Origin: Zhengella mangrovi
GTDB taxonomy: Bacteria; Pseudomonadota; Alphaproteobacteria; Rhizobiales; Rhizobiaceae
Length of the DNA stretch: 64,000 nt
NCBI RefSeq assembly: GCF_002727065.1
Contig: NZ_PDVP01000002.1
Coordinates: 186,001 to 250,000, forward strand
Reading direction: 5' to 3'
Each line of letters begins with the position of its first letter. Within the stretch, counting starts at the first letter, position 1. The translations under genes and the position numbers were made by a program. The notes beneath the pieces are model-generated. The model was given only the letters and a program-made list of their open reading frames with translations, had not been told where the DNA came from and made no database searches. Below, piece after piece: positions 1 to 9,422 of this stretch.

Positions 1-326
1 TGAAGGGCGTGGACGTTACGGACGCGGCGGCACGCCGTATCCGGAAGGTCCTGGAAAAGGAACCGGGAAAGATCGGGTTGCGGATCGCGGTGGAAGGCGG
101 CGGATGTTCCGGCTTTTCCTACCTGATCGACCTGACCGACATGCAGAACGACGACGACGTGGTCTTCGAGAAGGCCGGCGCGAAGGTTCTCATCGACGAG
201 TTGTCGCTTGTCTACATGGGCGGCTCGACCGTGGACTTCGTCGATGAACTGATGGGCCAGGCCTTCCGGATCGACAATCCGAACGCGGTGGCGAGCTGCG
301 GCTGCGGTACCAGCTTCTCGATCTGA
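1..326 (+). CDS. erpA: iron-sulfur cluster insertion protein, HesB/IscA family (ErpA-like); first base lies outside the window
   Basis: A-type carrier that delivers Fe-S clusters to apo-proteins in the cytosol. The reading frame is open to the left edge. Bases 1-2 are TG in frame, so if the preceding base is A the start is an ATG giving MKGVDVTDAAAR; a GTG at base 9 is the only in-window alternative. About 108 residues, normal for the family. The three cluster-binding cysteines are visible: one in the GGGCSGF loop and two in the C-terminal CGCG motif near the end. It precedes an exonuclease III gene in the same direction after an oppositely oriented permease, a neighbourhood common in rhizobia. 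Family is certain; the ErpA versus IscA subtype is inferred from the stand-alone context. Confidence 0.93.
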   Translation, partial: KGVDVTDAAARRIRKVLEKEPGKIGLRIAVEGGGCSGFSYLIDLTDMQNDDDVVFEKAGAKVLIDELSLVYMGGSTVDFVDELMGQAFRIDNPNAVASCGCGTSFSI

Positions 327-349
327 CGATACCCATTGCATGGAAAAGG

Positions 350-385
350 CCGCGGCAGGTGACCTGCCGCGGACTTTTTTTTTAT
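350..385 (+). terminator. rho-independent terminator of erpA
   Basis: A perfect 11-bp stem (CCGCGGCAGGT / ACCTGCCGCGG) with a one-base centre is followed by a run of nine T. It lies 24 bases after the erpA stop and before the converging permease gene. Confidence 0.9.
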
Positions 386-410
386 CACAGGCTCTGAAAG
401 GAGCCTTCTG

Positions 411-1766
411 TCAGTCCAGTTCCTCGGGCAGCAGCAGGTTCAGCACGACGGCGATGAGGGCCGAAGGCAGAAGACCCGATGTCAGCAGGATCTGAAGAGT
501 CTTGGGGAGATGCTGCAGGGCTCCGGGTTCCAACTGAAGGCCAAGACCGACGGACAATGCCACGGCGAAGATCACCATGTTGCGCCGGTTCCAGGTCACT
601 TCGGACAGCATGTTGATGCCGGCCGCCGCGACCATGCCGAACATCACGATGACGCCGCCGCCGAGCACATGGATCGGCACGGTGGACACGATTGCTCCGA
701 CCTTGGGTACGAGGCCGCAGATGATCAGGAAGATCGCGCCGTAGGTCACGACATGACGGCTCATCACGCCGGTGATGGAGATCAGGCCGACGTTCTGCGA
801 GAAGGACGTGTTCGGCAGCCCACCGAAAATGCCGGCGACCGCGGTACCGAGACCGTCAGCGAAGGTCGCCCCGGAGATCTCCTTGTCCGTTGCCTCACGA
901 TTCGCGCCGCCCTTGCAGATGCCGGACGTGTCGCCCACGGTCTCGATGGCTGAAACGATTGCCATGAAGCACATGCCGATGATGATGGCGGAGTTGAACT
1001 CGAAGCCCCACTTGAAAGGTTCAGGCAGCGCGAAGGCGGCGGCGCGGCCGACATTCTCGAAGCTGACCTGGCCCATCAGCAGCGCCACGACGTAACCGGC
1101 GATCAGGCCGAGAAGAACGGCGGCGATGGAGAGGAAACCCCTGGTAAAGAACTTGATGGCCAGGGTCACCACGACCACCACGAGCGCCGGGCCCCAATAG
1201 GCCATCGTGCCATAGGCCGGCTTGCCGATCAGCGGAACACCGCCGGCGGCATACTGAATCCCGACCCGCACAAGAGCCAGTCCGATCATCAGCACGATCA
1301 GGCCGGTCACGAGCGGCGGCAACGCAAACCGGATGCGGCCGATGATGAACCCGAGGCAGAAGTGGAACATGCCGCCGATCAGGACACCGGTCATCAGACC
1401 GCCCAGCCCGGCCACACCCTGCCCAGCCACAGCCGGAATCATGATGGGAAGAAAAGCGAAGCTCGTTCCCTGCACGATCGGAAGGCGGGCCCCGACCGGT
1501 CCCATGCCGATGGTCTGGAACAGCGTCGCGATGCCTGCGAAGAGCATCGACATCTGGATCATGTAGATCAGGTTCGGAAAGTCGGGAGAATTGGACCCGA
1601 AACCGAAGCCGGCGGCACCCGCGACGATGATTGCCGGCGTGACGTTGGAAGCGAACATGGCCAGCACGTGCTGAATACCCAGCGGCACGGCATGGATGAC
1701 GGGTGGCGTATAATCCGGATCCCGAAGCAATTGCTTCATGTCCGCGGACGCGGCAGCTTCACTCAT
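411..1766 (-). CDS. nucleobase:cation symporter-2 family permease (xanthine/urate/uracil type)
   Basis: Inner-membrane proton- or sodium-coupled importer of purines or uracil, 451 residues with about 12-14 hydrophobic segments. The NAT/NCS2 signature is present as QNVGLISITG, with a Gln rather than Glu at the first position, which in characterised members goes with xanthine or urate specificity more than uracil. The start is the ATG giving MSEAAASAD, preceded by a strong GGAGGGG ribosome site; the frame stays open far upstream but that part is the antisense of xthA. It is divergent from xthA with 129 bases between, which must hold both promoters. Substrate is inferred only. Confidence 0.92.
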   Translation of the reverse strand: MSEAAASADMKQLLRDPDYTPPVIHAVPLGIQHVLAMFASNVTPAIIVAGAAGFGFGSNSPDFPNLIYMIQMSMLFAGIATLFQTIGMGPVGARLPIVQGTSFAFLPIMIPAVAGQGVAGLGGLMTGVLIGGMFHFCLGFIIGRIRFALPPLVTGLIVLMIGLALVRVGIQYAAGGVPLIGKPAYGTMAYWGPALVVVVVTLAIKFFTRGFLSIAAVLLGLIAGYVVALLMGQVSFENVGRAAAFALPEPFKWGFEFNSAIIIGMCFMAIVSAIETVGDTSGICKGGANREATDKEISGATFADGLGTAVAGIFGGLPNTSFSQNVGLISITGVMSRHVVTYGAIFLIICGLVPKVGAIVSTVPIHVLGGGVIVMFGMVAAAGINMLSEVTWNRRNMVIFAVALSVGLGLQLEPGALQHLPKTLQILLTSGLLPSALIAVVLNLLLPEELD

Positions 1767-1895
1767 TGTGTTGACCCCTCCGTTGTTGTTAAGTGCAGCC
1801 GGTCCCCACCGGCCGCAATCCAACTGCAGGATCATGCAGAGCGGCAAAAGGAACCATCCATTTTTTCTTGAAACACTTGCTTTGCGTAGTCCGAC

Positions 1896-2678
1896 ATGAA
1901 AATCGCCACCTGGAACATCAATGGCGTCAAGGCGCGCATCGACAACCTGCTCACCTGGCTGAAGGACAGCGCGCCGGACATCGCCTGCCTGCAGGAGATC
2001 AAGTCCGTTGACGAGAATTTCCCGCGGCTGGAGATCGAATCGCTCGGCTATCATGTTGAAACCCATGGGCAAAAGGGATTCAACGGCGTGGCGCTCCTGT
2101 CCCGGACGTCGCCCGACGAGGTGACCCGTGGCCTGCCCGGCGACGACAGCGACGAGCAGGCCCGTTTCATCGAAGGCGTGTGGTCGACGGATAGCGGCGT
2201 GGTGCGTGTCGCGTCGCTCTACCTGCCGAACGGCAACCCCGTGGACAGCGAGAAATTCCCCTACAAGCTTTCCTGGATGGAGCGGCTGGAAGCCCATGCC
2301 CTCGCCCGGCTGGCACTGGAGGAACCCTACGTGCTCGCCGGCGACTACAACGTGATTCCCGAACCCGGGGACTGCCACGACCCCAAGGCCTGGGAGGGGG
2401 ACGCGCTGTTCCGCCCGGAAAGCCGCCAGGCCTTCCGGCGACTGGAGAACCTCGGTTTCACCGACGCCATCCGCGCGGTCAGCGATGCCGACGGCGTCTA
2501 TACCTTCTGGGACTACCAGGGCGGCGCATGGCAGAAGAACAACGGCATCCGGATCGACCACCTCATGCTGTCGCCGGAAGCGGCAGGCCGCTTGCAGTCA
2601 GCCGACGTGGAGAAGCATGTCCGCAGTTGGGAAAAGCCGTCCGATCACGTGCCGGCGGTCATCAATCTCGCCGTCTGA
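1896..2678 (+). CDS. xthA: exodeoxyribonuclease III
   Basis: DNA repair nuclease: AP endonuclease and 3'-5' exonuclease acting on abasic and 3'-blocked sites. 260 residues, standard length. The endonuclease/exonuclease/phosphatase fold starts at once with MKIATWNINGVKARI. Catalytic residues are readable: Glu34 in CLQEIKS, Asp150/Asn152 in GDYNV, and the Asp250-His251 pair in SDHVPAV near the C-terminus. Start ATG agrees with the family N-terminus. It stands alone, divergent from the permease gene. Confidence 0.97.
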   Translation: MKIATWNINGVKARIDNLLTWLKDSAPDIACLQEIKSVDENFPRLEIESLGYHVETHGQKGFNGVALLSRTSPDEVTRGLPGDDSDEQARFIEGVWSTDSGVVRVASLYLPNGNPVDSEKFPYKLSWMERLEAHALARLALEEPYVLAGDYNVIPEPGDCHDPKAWEGDALFRPESRQAFRRLENLGFTDAIRAVSDADGVYTFWDYQGGAWQKNNGIRIDHLMLSPEAAGRLQSADVEKHVRSWEKPSDHVPAVINLAV

Positions 2679-2800
2679 GGCGACAGCCAGTCCGACTTGC
2701 GGGACCGGCCAGTCCGGTCCTTGACGAGTGTTTCAGGGCAAGCGGGCGCTGGCTCCTGACGTGCCTCGCAGGCAGCACTGTTTCGTGATATCCTGAAAAA

Positions 2801-3151
2801 ATGTGGAGATTGCTTGTACCAGCCCTTGCGATGGCAATGATTGTGCCTGGCGGTGCATTGGCCCGTGACGGGTGCAAGTGCCGCGCCAATGGCGCGGAAT
2901 ACAGCCTGAACCAGGAGGCCTGCATCCACACCAACGGCAAGAGCTTCCAGGCGCGCTGCGTTCTCGTGCTGAACAACACCTCGTGGAAGCGGATCGGCGA
3001 CTGCCCGCAGGCCAGGATCCTGTTGCCGGGGCAACTCCCCGCCCGAAAAGTGGCGGCCATGTCCATGCCAGCGACCGGGGCGTCCGACCGCGGCGCCCTG
3101 TGCGAGCCGGCCCGCTGGACGGGCAAGGCAGCGGTTCACCCGGGCAGCTGA
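2801..3151 (+). CDS. small secreted cysteine-containing protein, function unknown
   Basis: 116 residues. An N-terminal signal peptide (MWRLLVPALAMAMIVPGGALA) is followed by a short domain with four to five cysteines: CKC just after cleavage, one in EACIH, one in ARCVLVLNNTSW, and one in GDCPQ. The segment around LNNTSW is typical of short exported hypothetical proteins in rhizobia, probably disulfide-bonded in the periplasm. The C-terminal third is low in order and may be disordered. It stands alone between xthA and exoR. No function can be assigned; the start is set by the signal peptide. Confidence 0.7.
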   Translation: MWRLLVPALAMAMIVPGGALARDGCKCRANGAEYSLNQEACIHTNGKSFQARCVLVLNNTSWKRIGDCPQARILLPGQLPARKVAAMSMPATGASDRGALCEPARWTGKAAVHPGS

Positions 3152-3193
3152 TGCCGGGACAGAGGCCCGCCGACCGGTCCTGTTCCCGGCGCC

Positions 3194-4000
3194 TTATTTG
3201 TAGCCTTCGCTGAGATACTGGTCCGCGAGGACCATGGCCGTCCTGCGATCGCTTTCGGCGGCAAGGCCGAAGGCTTCTTCCTGGCGGGCGCGGATCCAGT
3301 CGCGGTCGCCAGGCTGGGCGCGTTCGAGCGCGGCGGTCAGCATGGCAAGGCCGCGAACCATCTTGCCGTCCTGGACAAGAAGGTCGCCGAGCATGGCCTC
3401 CGCCTTGTAGTGACCCTTGCGGGCCGACAGGCTGAACCAGCGTGCGGCCTGCTTGCGGTTGGCCCGGCCCCCGTCGCCCTCCAGCAGCATCTGGCCCATT
3501 TCGAACTGGGCTTCGGGATTGCCGAACATGGAGGCGGCCTGGAGGTAGAGATCCCGCGCCAGACGCGGATCGGAATGGACCGGCGACTTGGGGATGCCGC
3601 GCCGGACATAACCGGCGAGCGCCACCAGCGCGTCCGACACGTAGCTCTCGTTCGGACTGCCGGGCTCGGCGCCGAGACGAACGATCTTGCGGAAGATCTT
3701 GAAGGCCTCGTATTCGTTGCGGTTGACGCCGTCACCGTCGGCATACATGCGCGCGAGCTTCCACTGGGCGCCGGCATGGCCCTTGTCGGCGGCGTAGCGG
3801 TAGGCCTCGACGGCCTCCTTCTTGTCGCCGCTGCGGTAGGCATCGAAGCCGAGGCGGAACGCTGCCCAGGGGTCGTCGCTGGTCTGGCCCTTGCCCGGGT
3901 CGAAGGCCGCGGCTTGCGAGACTGGCAGAAGAAGGATGAAACCGAGCGCCAGAAATGCGCTCGACACCTGTCTGCTCCGGTACGGTACTGTGCTCTGCAC
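3194..4000 (-). CDS. exoR: ExoR-like periplasmic regulator with Sel1-type repeats
   Basis: In Sinorhizobium and Agrobacterium, ExoR is a secreted Sel1/TPR-repeat protein that inhibits the ExoS-ChvI two-component system and so represses succinoglycan and acid-response genes. This protein has a signal peptide ending in SQAAA, then several Sel1-like repeats (for example EAVEAYRYAADKGHAGAQW), and ExoR-type stretches such as LAGYVRRGIP and GLAMLTAALE. I chose the GTG at 4000, giving MQSTVPYRSRQ and a 268-residue protein, the length of known ExoR. An upstream ATG at 4090 would add 30 residues ahead of the signal peptide and is unlikely. It follows the TerC gene on the same strand after about 205 bases, so probably has its own promoter. 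Confidence 0.85.
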   Translation of the reverse strand: MQSTVPYRSRQVSSAFLALGFILLLPVSQAAAFDPGKGQTSDDPWAAFRLGFDAYRSGDKKEAVEAYRYAADKGHAGAQWKLARMYADGDGVNRNEYEAFKIFRKIVRLGAEPGSPNESYVSDALVALAGYVRRGIPKSPVHSDPRLARDLYLQAASMFGNPEAQFEMGQMLLEGDGGRANRKQAARWFSLSARKGHYKAEAMLGDLLVQDGKMVRGLAMLTAALERAQPGDRDWIRARQEEAFGLAAESDRRTAMVLADQYLSEGYK

Positions 4001-4205
4001 GTTCTGGCCCTGCTGTTTCCGGCAGCGCCAGCCCATCGCCGTCGCCTGCCTCGATGGCCCGTTCCACGCGGGCCGTTCATCTGACTGCATCGGGGGTGCT
4101 CCCGTTTTGTGGCGGGACTTGGGCAGTCAGTGTCCCTATCAGCTTGTACACGATGGGGCGTTTATGATCTGTTGCGAATGGGCAACATGAACGGGAATCT
4201 CCGGG

Positions 4206-5141
4206 TCAGTACCGGCCCGGCGGGCGCGGATTCTCCGCGCGTGCAACCATCGAGGCCAGCACCGACCCGCCGATCAGCAGTGCCGTCACGCCGAGGGCGA
4301 CAACGGACGGGATCTCGAAGAAGCCGGCCAACAGCATCTTCAGGCCGATGAAGACGAGAACGAGCGAAAGCCCGGTCTGAAGGTATTCGAATTCGCGCAT
4401 CATGCCGGCAAGCACGAAGTACAGCACGCGCAGGCCCATGATGGCGAAGACGTTGGACGAGAAAACGATGAACGGGTCGTCGGAGATGGCCAGGACCGCG
4501 GGGATGGAATCGACGGCGAAGACGAGGTCGGTCACCTCGACCGCCGCGAGCACGACGAACAGCGGCGTCATCCACCAGCGCCTGTTCTCGCGGACGAGGA
4601 ACCGGTTGCCGCGATAGCCCTCGGCGCAGCGCCCGGAGCGCATGAGGAAGCGGACCACCCGTGTCTCACCCGGATCGACCCCGGCATCGTCGTGGCGCAG
4701 CATCTTCCAGCCGGACCAGACGAGAACCCCGCCGAGCGCATAGCCGATGACGTGGAACTGCTGGACCAGGTGAACGCCGGGCACGATGAGCGAGAGGCGC
4801 ATGACGATCGCGCCGAGAATTCCGTAGAAAAGCACCCGGTGCTGGGCCTCCGGCGGCACCTTGAAGTGGGCGAAGATCATGGCGATGACGAAGATGTTGT
4901 CCATCGACAGCGCCTGTTCGACCAGGTAGCCGGTCATGAACTCGGCCCCTTCCTCCGCGCCGGCAAAGACGAACAATCCGAGCGCGAACACCAGCGCCAG
5001 CGACACGTAGACAGCCCAGGTTGCCAGGGCATTGCGAATGGTCAGGGCTTCGGCGCGGCGATGAACCACGAGCAGGTCGAACATCAGGATGGCGAGCACG
5101 AATCCGAGAAAGCCCGGCCAGAGCCAGTCCGCTCCATGCAT
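4206..5141 (-). CDS. TerC/Alx family integral membrane protein
   Basis: 311-residue polytopic membrane protein of the TerC family. Characterised relatives (Alx, MntP-linked TerC) export manganese or protect exported metalloproteins; older names refer to tellurium resistance. The hallmark acidic motifs are visible: SMDNIFVIAMIF and VFAVDSIPAVLAIS, each placing Asp residues within a membrane helix. Start is the ATG giving MHGADWLW, with AGGGAG about ten bases upstream. The gene is divergent from ppk2. Confidence 0.9.
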   Translation of the reverse strand: MHGADWLWPGFLGFVLAILMFDLLVVHRRAEALTIRNALATWAVYVSLALVFALGLFVFAGAEEGAEFMTGYLVEQALSMDNIFVIAMIFAHFKVPPEAQHRVLFYGILGAIVMRLSLIVPGVHLVQQFHVIGYALGGVLVWSGWKMLRHDDAGVDPGETRVVRFLMRSGRCAEGYRGNRFLVRENRRWWMTPLFVVLAAVEVTDLVFAVDSIPAVLAISDDPFIVFSSNVFAIMGLRVLYFVLAGMMREFEYLQTGLSLVLVFIGLKMLLAGFFEIPSVVALGVTALLIGGSVLASMVARAENPRPPGRY

Positions 5142-5325
5142 TCGCCAACACTCCCTGATCGCTGCCACGCGCGCATCGCGGGACAAGGCCGTTATGTGGC
5201 CGCCCTGCCGCCGGATTACAAGGTTGGGGCAAAAACTTCGGCCCGCGGTTTGACACGCATCAAGGACAAAGACAGCCGGCTGAACTACCATGACTTGTAT
5301 TCAAGCAACTTACGGAGGGCAGTGG

Positions 5326-6375
5326 ATGAGCGGAGACAAGATTTCTGCCGAGACGGCAGAAGGAACCACGACGGGCGTCGAAGGTGCGATCATTTCGGAG
5401 GTGGCGGGCGCGATGGATGCGGGCGCAGTTCCGGACGGAAAAGCCAAGGCCGGATCCGACCACCACCTGACGCAGATGCGCCACGATCCGCAGGCCATCG
5501 CGAAGCTTTTCGAGCAAGGGGTCTATCCCTACAAGTCGAAGATGAAGCGCATGGCCTACGAAAAGGAAAAGGCCGCGCTGCAGGTGGAACTGCTGAAGGC
5601 GCAGCGCTGGATCGAGGAAACCGGGCAGAAGGTGGTGATGCTGTTCGAGGGGCGCGACGCGGCCGGCAAGGGCGGCACGATCAAGCGTTTCATGGAGCAT
5701 CTCAATCCGCGCGCGGCCACCGTGGTGGCGCTGTCAAAGCCGACCGAGCGGGAAAAGACGCAATGGTTCTTCCAGCGCTACATCCAGCATCTGCCGGCCA
5801 ATGGCGAAATGGTGCTGTTCGACCGCTCCTGGTACAACCGCGCCGGGGTCGAGCGTGTCATGGGCTTTTGCACGCCGACGGAATACCTGGAATTCATGCG
5901 CGAGGCGCCGGAGGTGGAGAAAATGCTCACCCGGTCGGGCATCCTGCTCTACAAGTACTGGTTCTCCGTCACGCAGGACGAGCAGTACCGGCGGTTCAAG
6001 GCCCGCGAGACCGACCCGCTGAAGCAGTGGAAGCTTTCGCCGGTGGACAAGGCGTCACTCGACAAGTGGGACGATTACACCGAGGCGAAGGAGGCGATGT
6101 TCTTCTACACGGACACCGCCGATGCGCCGTGGACGATCATCAAGTCGAACTGCAAGAAGCGGGCGCGGCTGAACTGCATGCGCCACTTCCTCTACAGCCT
6201 GCCCTATCCGAACAAGGACCGCCATGTCGTGCACGCACCGGATCCGCTGATCGTCGGGTCCACGCACCATGTCATCGGGCACGACGACCATATTCTCGGC
6301 AAGACGATGCATCCCGACCAGCGCAAGGCTAATGGCACGGACACCTCGTCCGACGCGGCACCGGCAGCGAACTGA
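5326..6375 (+). CDS. ppk2: polyphosphate kinase 2 (PPK2 family)
   Basis: Transfers phosphate between polyphosphate and nucleotides (ADP/ATP or GDP/GTP). 349 residues. Walker A loop GRDAAGKGG lies at residues 109-117. The Walker B/lid region MVLFDRSWYNRAGVERV has its Asp at residue 166. Start chosen at the ATG giving MSGDKISAE because GGAGGG sits eight bases upstream; an in-frame ATG at 5290 lacks a site. About 70 N-terminal residues precede the kinase core, consistent with class I enzymes. Monocistronic, closed by a strong terminator. Confidence 0.95.
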   Translation: MSGDKISAETAEGTTTGVEGAIISEVAGAMDAGAVPDGKAKAGSDHHLTQMRHDPQAIAKLFEQGVYPYKSKMKRMAYEKEKAALQVELLKAQRWIEETGQKVVMLFEGRDAAGKGGTIKRFMEHLNPRAATVVALSKPTEREKTQWFFQRYIQHLPANGEMVLFDRSWYNRAGVERVMGFCTPTEYLEFMREAPEVEKMLTRSGILLYKYWFSVTQDEQYRRFKARETDPLKQWKLSPVDKASLDKWDDYTEAKEAMFFYTDTADAPWTIIKSNCKKRARLNCMRHFLYSLPYPNKDRHVVHAPDPLIVGSTHHVIGHDDHILGKTMHPDQRKANGTDTSSDAAPAAN

Positions 6376-6397
6376 CGCAGGCCAACGCCGGGGAAAG

Positions 6398-6430
6398 AAA
6401 AGGCCGGGCGCGCAACGCCCGGCCTTTTTC
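6398..6430. terminator. bidirectional rho-independent terminator between ppk2 and valS
   Basis: Stem AAGGCCGGGCG / CGCCCGGCCTT with a short loop, flanked by A-run and T-run on the two sides. It serves the converging ppk2 and valS genes. Confidence 0.9.
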
Positions 6431-6473
6431 ATATTGTTCGCCAGGCACCGCCCATGCGGCGGCCCCGCCGGGA

Positions 6474-9317
6474 TCAGCCGGCTTCGCGAACCCGCTGGAG
6501 CGCGGTCAACAGGCGCGCGGCAGCATCTTCGGCCTCGGCCAGCTTCTCGCGCTCGGCCTCAACGACCTCGGGCTTGGCATTGGCGACGAACTTCTCGTTG
6601 GCCAGTTTCCGGCCGATCTTCTCGGCCTCGGCCGCGGCCTTGGCATGCGCCTTTTCCAGGCGGGCCGCTTCCGCTTTCAGGTCGATCAGGTCGCCGAGCG
6701 GCAGGCAGACGGTCGCCTCGCCCACGACGATCTGCGCCGATCCCTTCGGCGCCTCGGCCGCCGTGGCGATGCTGTCAATCCGCGCCAGCCGCCTGATGGC
6801 GGCGTCGTGGTGGTTCAGGCGCGCCACGGTCACCTCGTTGGCGCCGGTGACCACCAGCGGCGCCATGGCGCCGGCCGGCACGTTCATCTCGGCACGCACG
6901 GAGCGGATGCCGGAGACGAGATCGATCAGCCAGTTGATGTCGGCGGCCGCCTCGGCGTCCTCGAAGGACGGCGCCGCCCAGTCGGCGTGGCACAGCATCG
7001 TGTCGCGGTCGGCCGTGTGATCCCAAAGCTCCTCGGTGATGAAGGGCATGAAGGGATGCAGCAGCTTGTAGGTCTCGTCCAGCACGTGGGCCGCGCAGGC
7101 GCGGGCCTCGGCCTTGGCCTCCTCGTCGTCGCCGTTGAAGACCGGCTTCAGCAGTTCCAGGTACCAGTCGCAGACCTGGTTCCAGACGAAACGATAGGCC
7201 GCGCCGGCCGCCTCGTTGAACTTGTAGGCGCCGATTGCCTCGGTCACGGCAGTCGCCGTGCGGGTGAGTTCGGAGAGGATCCAGCGATTGACCGGGTCGG
7301 CCGCCGTTTCCGGAGCGAAACCGGGGTCGCGACGGACACCGTTCATCTCGGCGAAGCGGGTGGCGTTCCACAGCTTGGTGCCGAAATTGCGGTAGCCGGC
7401 GATGCGGGCCGGGTCCAGCTTCACGTCCCTGCCCTGCGCCGCCATGATGGCGAGGGTGAACCGCAGGGCGTCGGCGCCATACTCGTCGATGAGTTCGAGC
7501 GGGTCGATGACGTTGCCCTTGGACTTGGACATCTTGGCGCCGTTCTTGTCGCGGACGAGCGCGTGAACGTAGACCGTGTGGAACGGCTCCTCGTGCATGA
7601 AGTGAAGACCCATCATCATCATCCGGGCGACCCAGAAGAAAATGATGTCGAAGCCGGTCACCAGCACGTCGGTCTGGTAGTACTTCTTCAGTTCAGGCGT
7701 CTTGTCCGGCCAGCCGAGCGTGGAGAACGGCCACAGGGCGGAGGAGAACCAGGTGTCGAGCACATCCTCGTCGCGTTCGAGGATCTCGCCCGGCTTGAAG
7801 TTCTCCAGCTTTTCCTCGACCCAGGCCTTCCAGGGCCCTTCGTGGGAGATGTAGTGCTGGATGGCCGCCTCGAGCGCGGTTTCCTCGTCCTTCTCGACGA
7901 AGACCTGTCCGTCCGGCCCGTACCAGGCCGGGATCTGGTGGCCCCACCAGAGCTGGCGCGAAATGCACCAGGGCTGGATGTTTTCCATCCACTCGAAGTA
8001 GGTCTTTTCCCAGTTCTTCGGCACGAAGTTGGTACGGCCCTCGCGCACCGAGGCGATGGCCGGCTTGGCCAGTTCGGCGGCATTCACGTACCACTGGTCG
8101 GTCAGGTAGGGCTCGATCGGCACGCCGCCACGATCGCCATGGGGAACCATGTGCGTGTGCGGCTCGATCGCGTCCAGCAGGCCCAGTTCCTCCATCTTGG
8201 CGACGACCAGCCGGCGCGCCTCGAAGCGGTCGAGGCCGTCGAGATCCTCCAGCGTTTGCAGAAGCTTGCCTTCGTGCTTCAGCCCGTGAAGGAAATCATC
8301 GTTCTCCTTCAGCGTCAGGCGGCCATCGACCGTCATGATGTTGATGGCTGGCAGGTGATGGCGCTTGCCGACCTCGAAGTCGTTGAAGTCGTGCGCGGGC
8401 GTCATCTTCACCGCGCCGGTCCCGGCCTCCGGATCCGGGTACTCGTCGGCCACGATCGGGATGCGCCGGCCAACCAGCGGCAGCACCACGTGCTTGCCGA
8501 CAAGGTCCTTGTAGCGCGGGTCGTCCGGATGGACCGCGACGCCGGTGTCGCCCAGCATGGTCTCCGGGCGCGTCGTCGCCACGACGAGGTAGTCGCGGGT
8601 CTCGTAACCGGCCGGATCGCCATCCGACGGTTTCCACGCGGTGCGGTTCCCCTCGTCGTCGAGATTGTAAGGATGCTCGTAGGTTGCGCCGTCGGCGAGC
8701 GGATAGCGGAAGTGCCAGAGGTGACCCTGCGTTTCAACCTGCTCGACTTCCAGGTCCGAAATGGCGGTCAGAAGTTTCGGATCCCAGTTCACAAGGCGCT
8801 TGTCCTTGTAAATCAGCTCTTGCTTGTAAAGCGTCACAAACACTTCGAGAACCGCGCGGGACAGGCCGTCGTCCATGGTGAAGCGTTCGCGGCCCCAGTC
8901 GCAGGAGGCTCCCAGGCGCTTCAGCTGGTTGAAGATCATGCCGCCGGATTCGTTCTTCCACTGCCAGACGCGATCGACGAAGGCTTCTCGGCCCATGTCG
9001 CGGCGGTGCGGCTCCTGGCGATCGGCGAGCTGGCGCTCGACCACCATCTGGGTGGCGATGCCGGCATGGTCCATGCCCGGCTGCCAGAGCACGTCCTTGC
9101 CGCGCATGCGTTCGAAGCGCACCAGGATATCCTGCAGCGTGTTGTTGAGCGCATGGCCCATGTGCAGCGAGCCGGTGACGTTGGGCGGCGGGATAACGAT
9201 GCAGAAACTCTCGGCGCCGGGCTTGGCCCCCGCACCGGCGCGGAAAGCGTCCGCGTCATCCCATTTCGTCGCGATCCGGGGCTCGATGGCCGCCGCGTCA
9301 TAGGTCTTGTCAAGCAT
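6474..9317 (-). CDS. valS: valine--tRNA ligase
   Basis: Class I aminoacyl-tRNA synthetase charging tRNA-Val. 947 residues, normal for the short bacterial form. The ATP-site signatures are PPPNVTGSLHMGH (HMGH at residues 52-55) and KMSKSKGN (residues 595-602). The CP1 editing domain lies between them. A C-terminal coiled coil rich in Ala, Glu and Lys ends the protein. Start is the ATG giving MLDKTYDAA; the frame is open further upstream without a plausible start. It lies in the rhizobial order pcm-tolC-popZ-valS. Confidence 0.97.
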   Translation of the reverse strand: MLDKTYDAAAIEPRIATKWDDADAFRAGAGAKPGAESFCIVIPPPNVTGSLHMGHALNNTLQDILVRFERMRGKDVLWQPGMDHAGIATQMVVERQLADRQEPHRRDMGREAFVDRVWQWKNESGGMIFNQLKRLGASCDWGRERFTMDDGLSRAVLEVFVTLYKQELIYKDKRLVNWDPKLLTAISDLEVEQVETQGHLWHFRYPLADGATYEHPYNLDDEGNRTAWKPSDGDPAGYETRDYLVVATTRPETMLGDTGVAVHPDDPRYKDLVGKHVVLPLVGRRIPIVADEYPDPEAGTGAVKMTPAHDFNDFEVGKRHHLPAINIMTVDGRLTLKENDDFLHGLKHEGKLLQTLEDLDGLDRFEARRLVVAKMEELGLLDAIEPHTHMVPHGDRGGVPIEPYLTDQWYVNAAELAKPAIASVREGRTNFVPKNWEKTYFEWMENIQPWCISRQLWWGHQIPAWYGPDGQVFVEKDEETALEAAIQHYISHEGPWKAWVEEKLENFKPGEILERDEDVLDTWFSSALWPFSTLGWPDKTPELKKYYQTDVLVTGFDIIFFWVARMMMMGLHFMHEEPFHTVYVHALVRDKNGAKMSKSKGNVIDPLELIDEYGADALRFTLAIMAAQGRDVKLDPARIAGYRNFGTKLWNATRFAEMNGVRRDPGFAPETAADPVNRWILSELTRTATAVTEAIGAYKFNEAAGAAYRFVWNQVCDWYLELLKPVFNGDDEEAKAEARACAAHVLDETYKLLHPFMPFITEELWDHTADRDTMLCHADWAAPSFEDAEAAADINWLIDLVSGIRSVRAEMNVPAGAMAPLVVTGANEVTVARLNHHDAAIRRLARIDSIATAAEAPKGSAQIVVGEATVCLPLGDLIDLKAEAARLEKAHAKAAAEAEKIGRKLANEKFVANAKPEVVEAEREKLAEAEDAAARLLTALQRVREAG

Positions 9318-9422
9318 GGATAAACCGCCGGAACTTTGTAGGAACGTGACGGGTGGTAAATCCGAACGCCCGCGCCAAGTCAACCGCAGCGGTGTCGCAC
9401 GGACCCGTATGGGCCGAATCCA

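Noticed and set aside
4166-4190. Small inverted repeat TGTTGC / GCAACA between terC and exoR as a terminator
   Set aside because: Short stem without a T-run; could be chance.
6645-9323. 892-codon plus-strand ORF across valS
   Set aside because: Exact antisense of valS, rich in Arg, Gly, His and Val as usual for shadow frames in GC-rich DNA; no recognisable domain.
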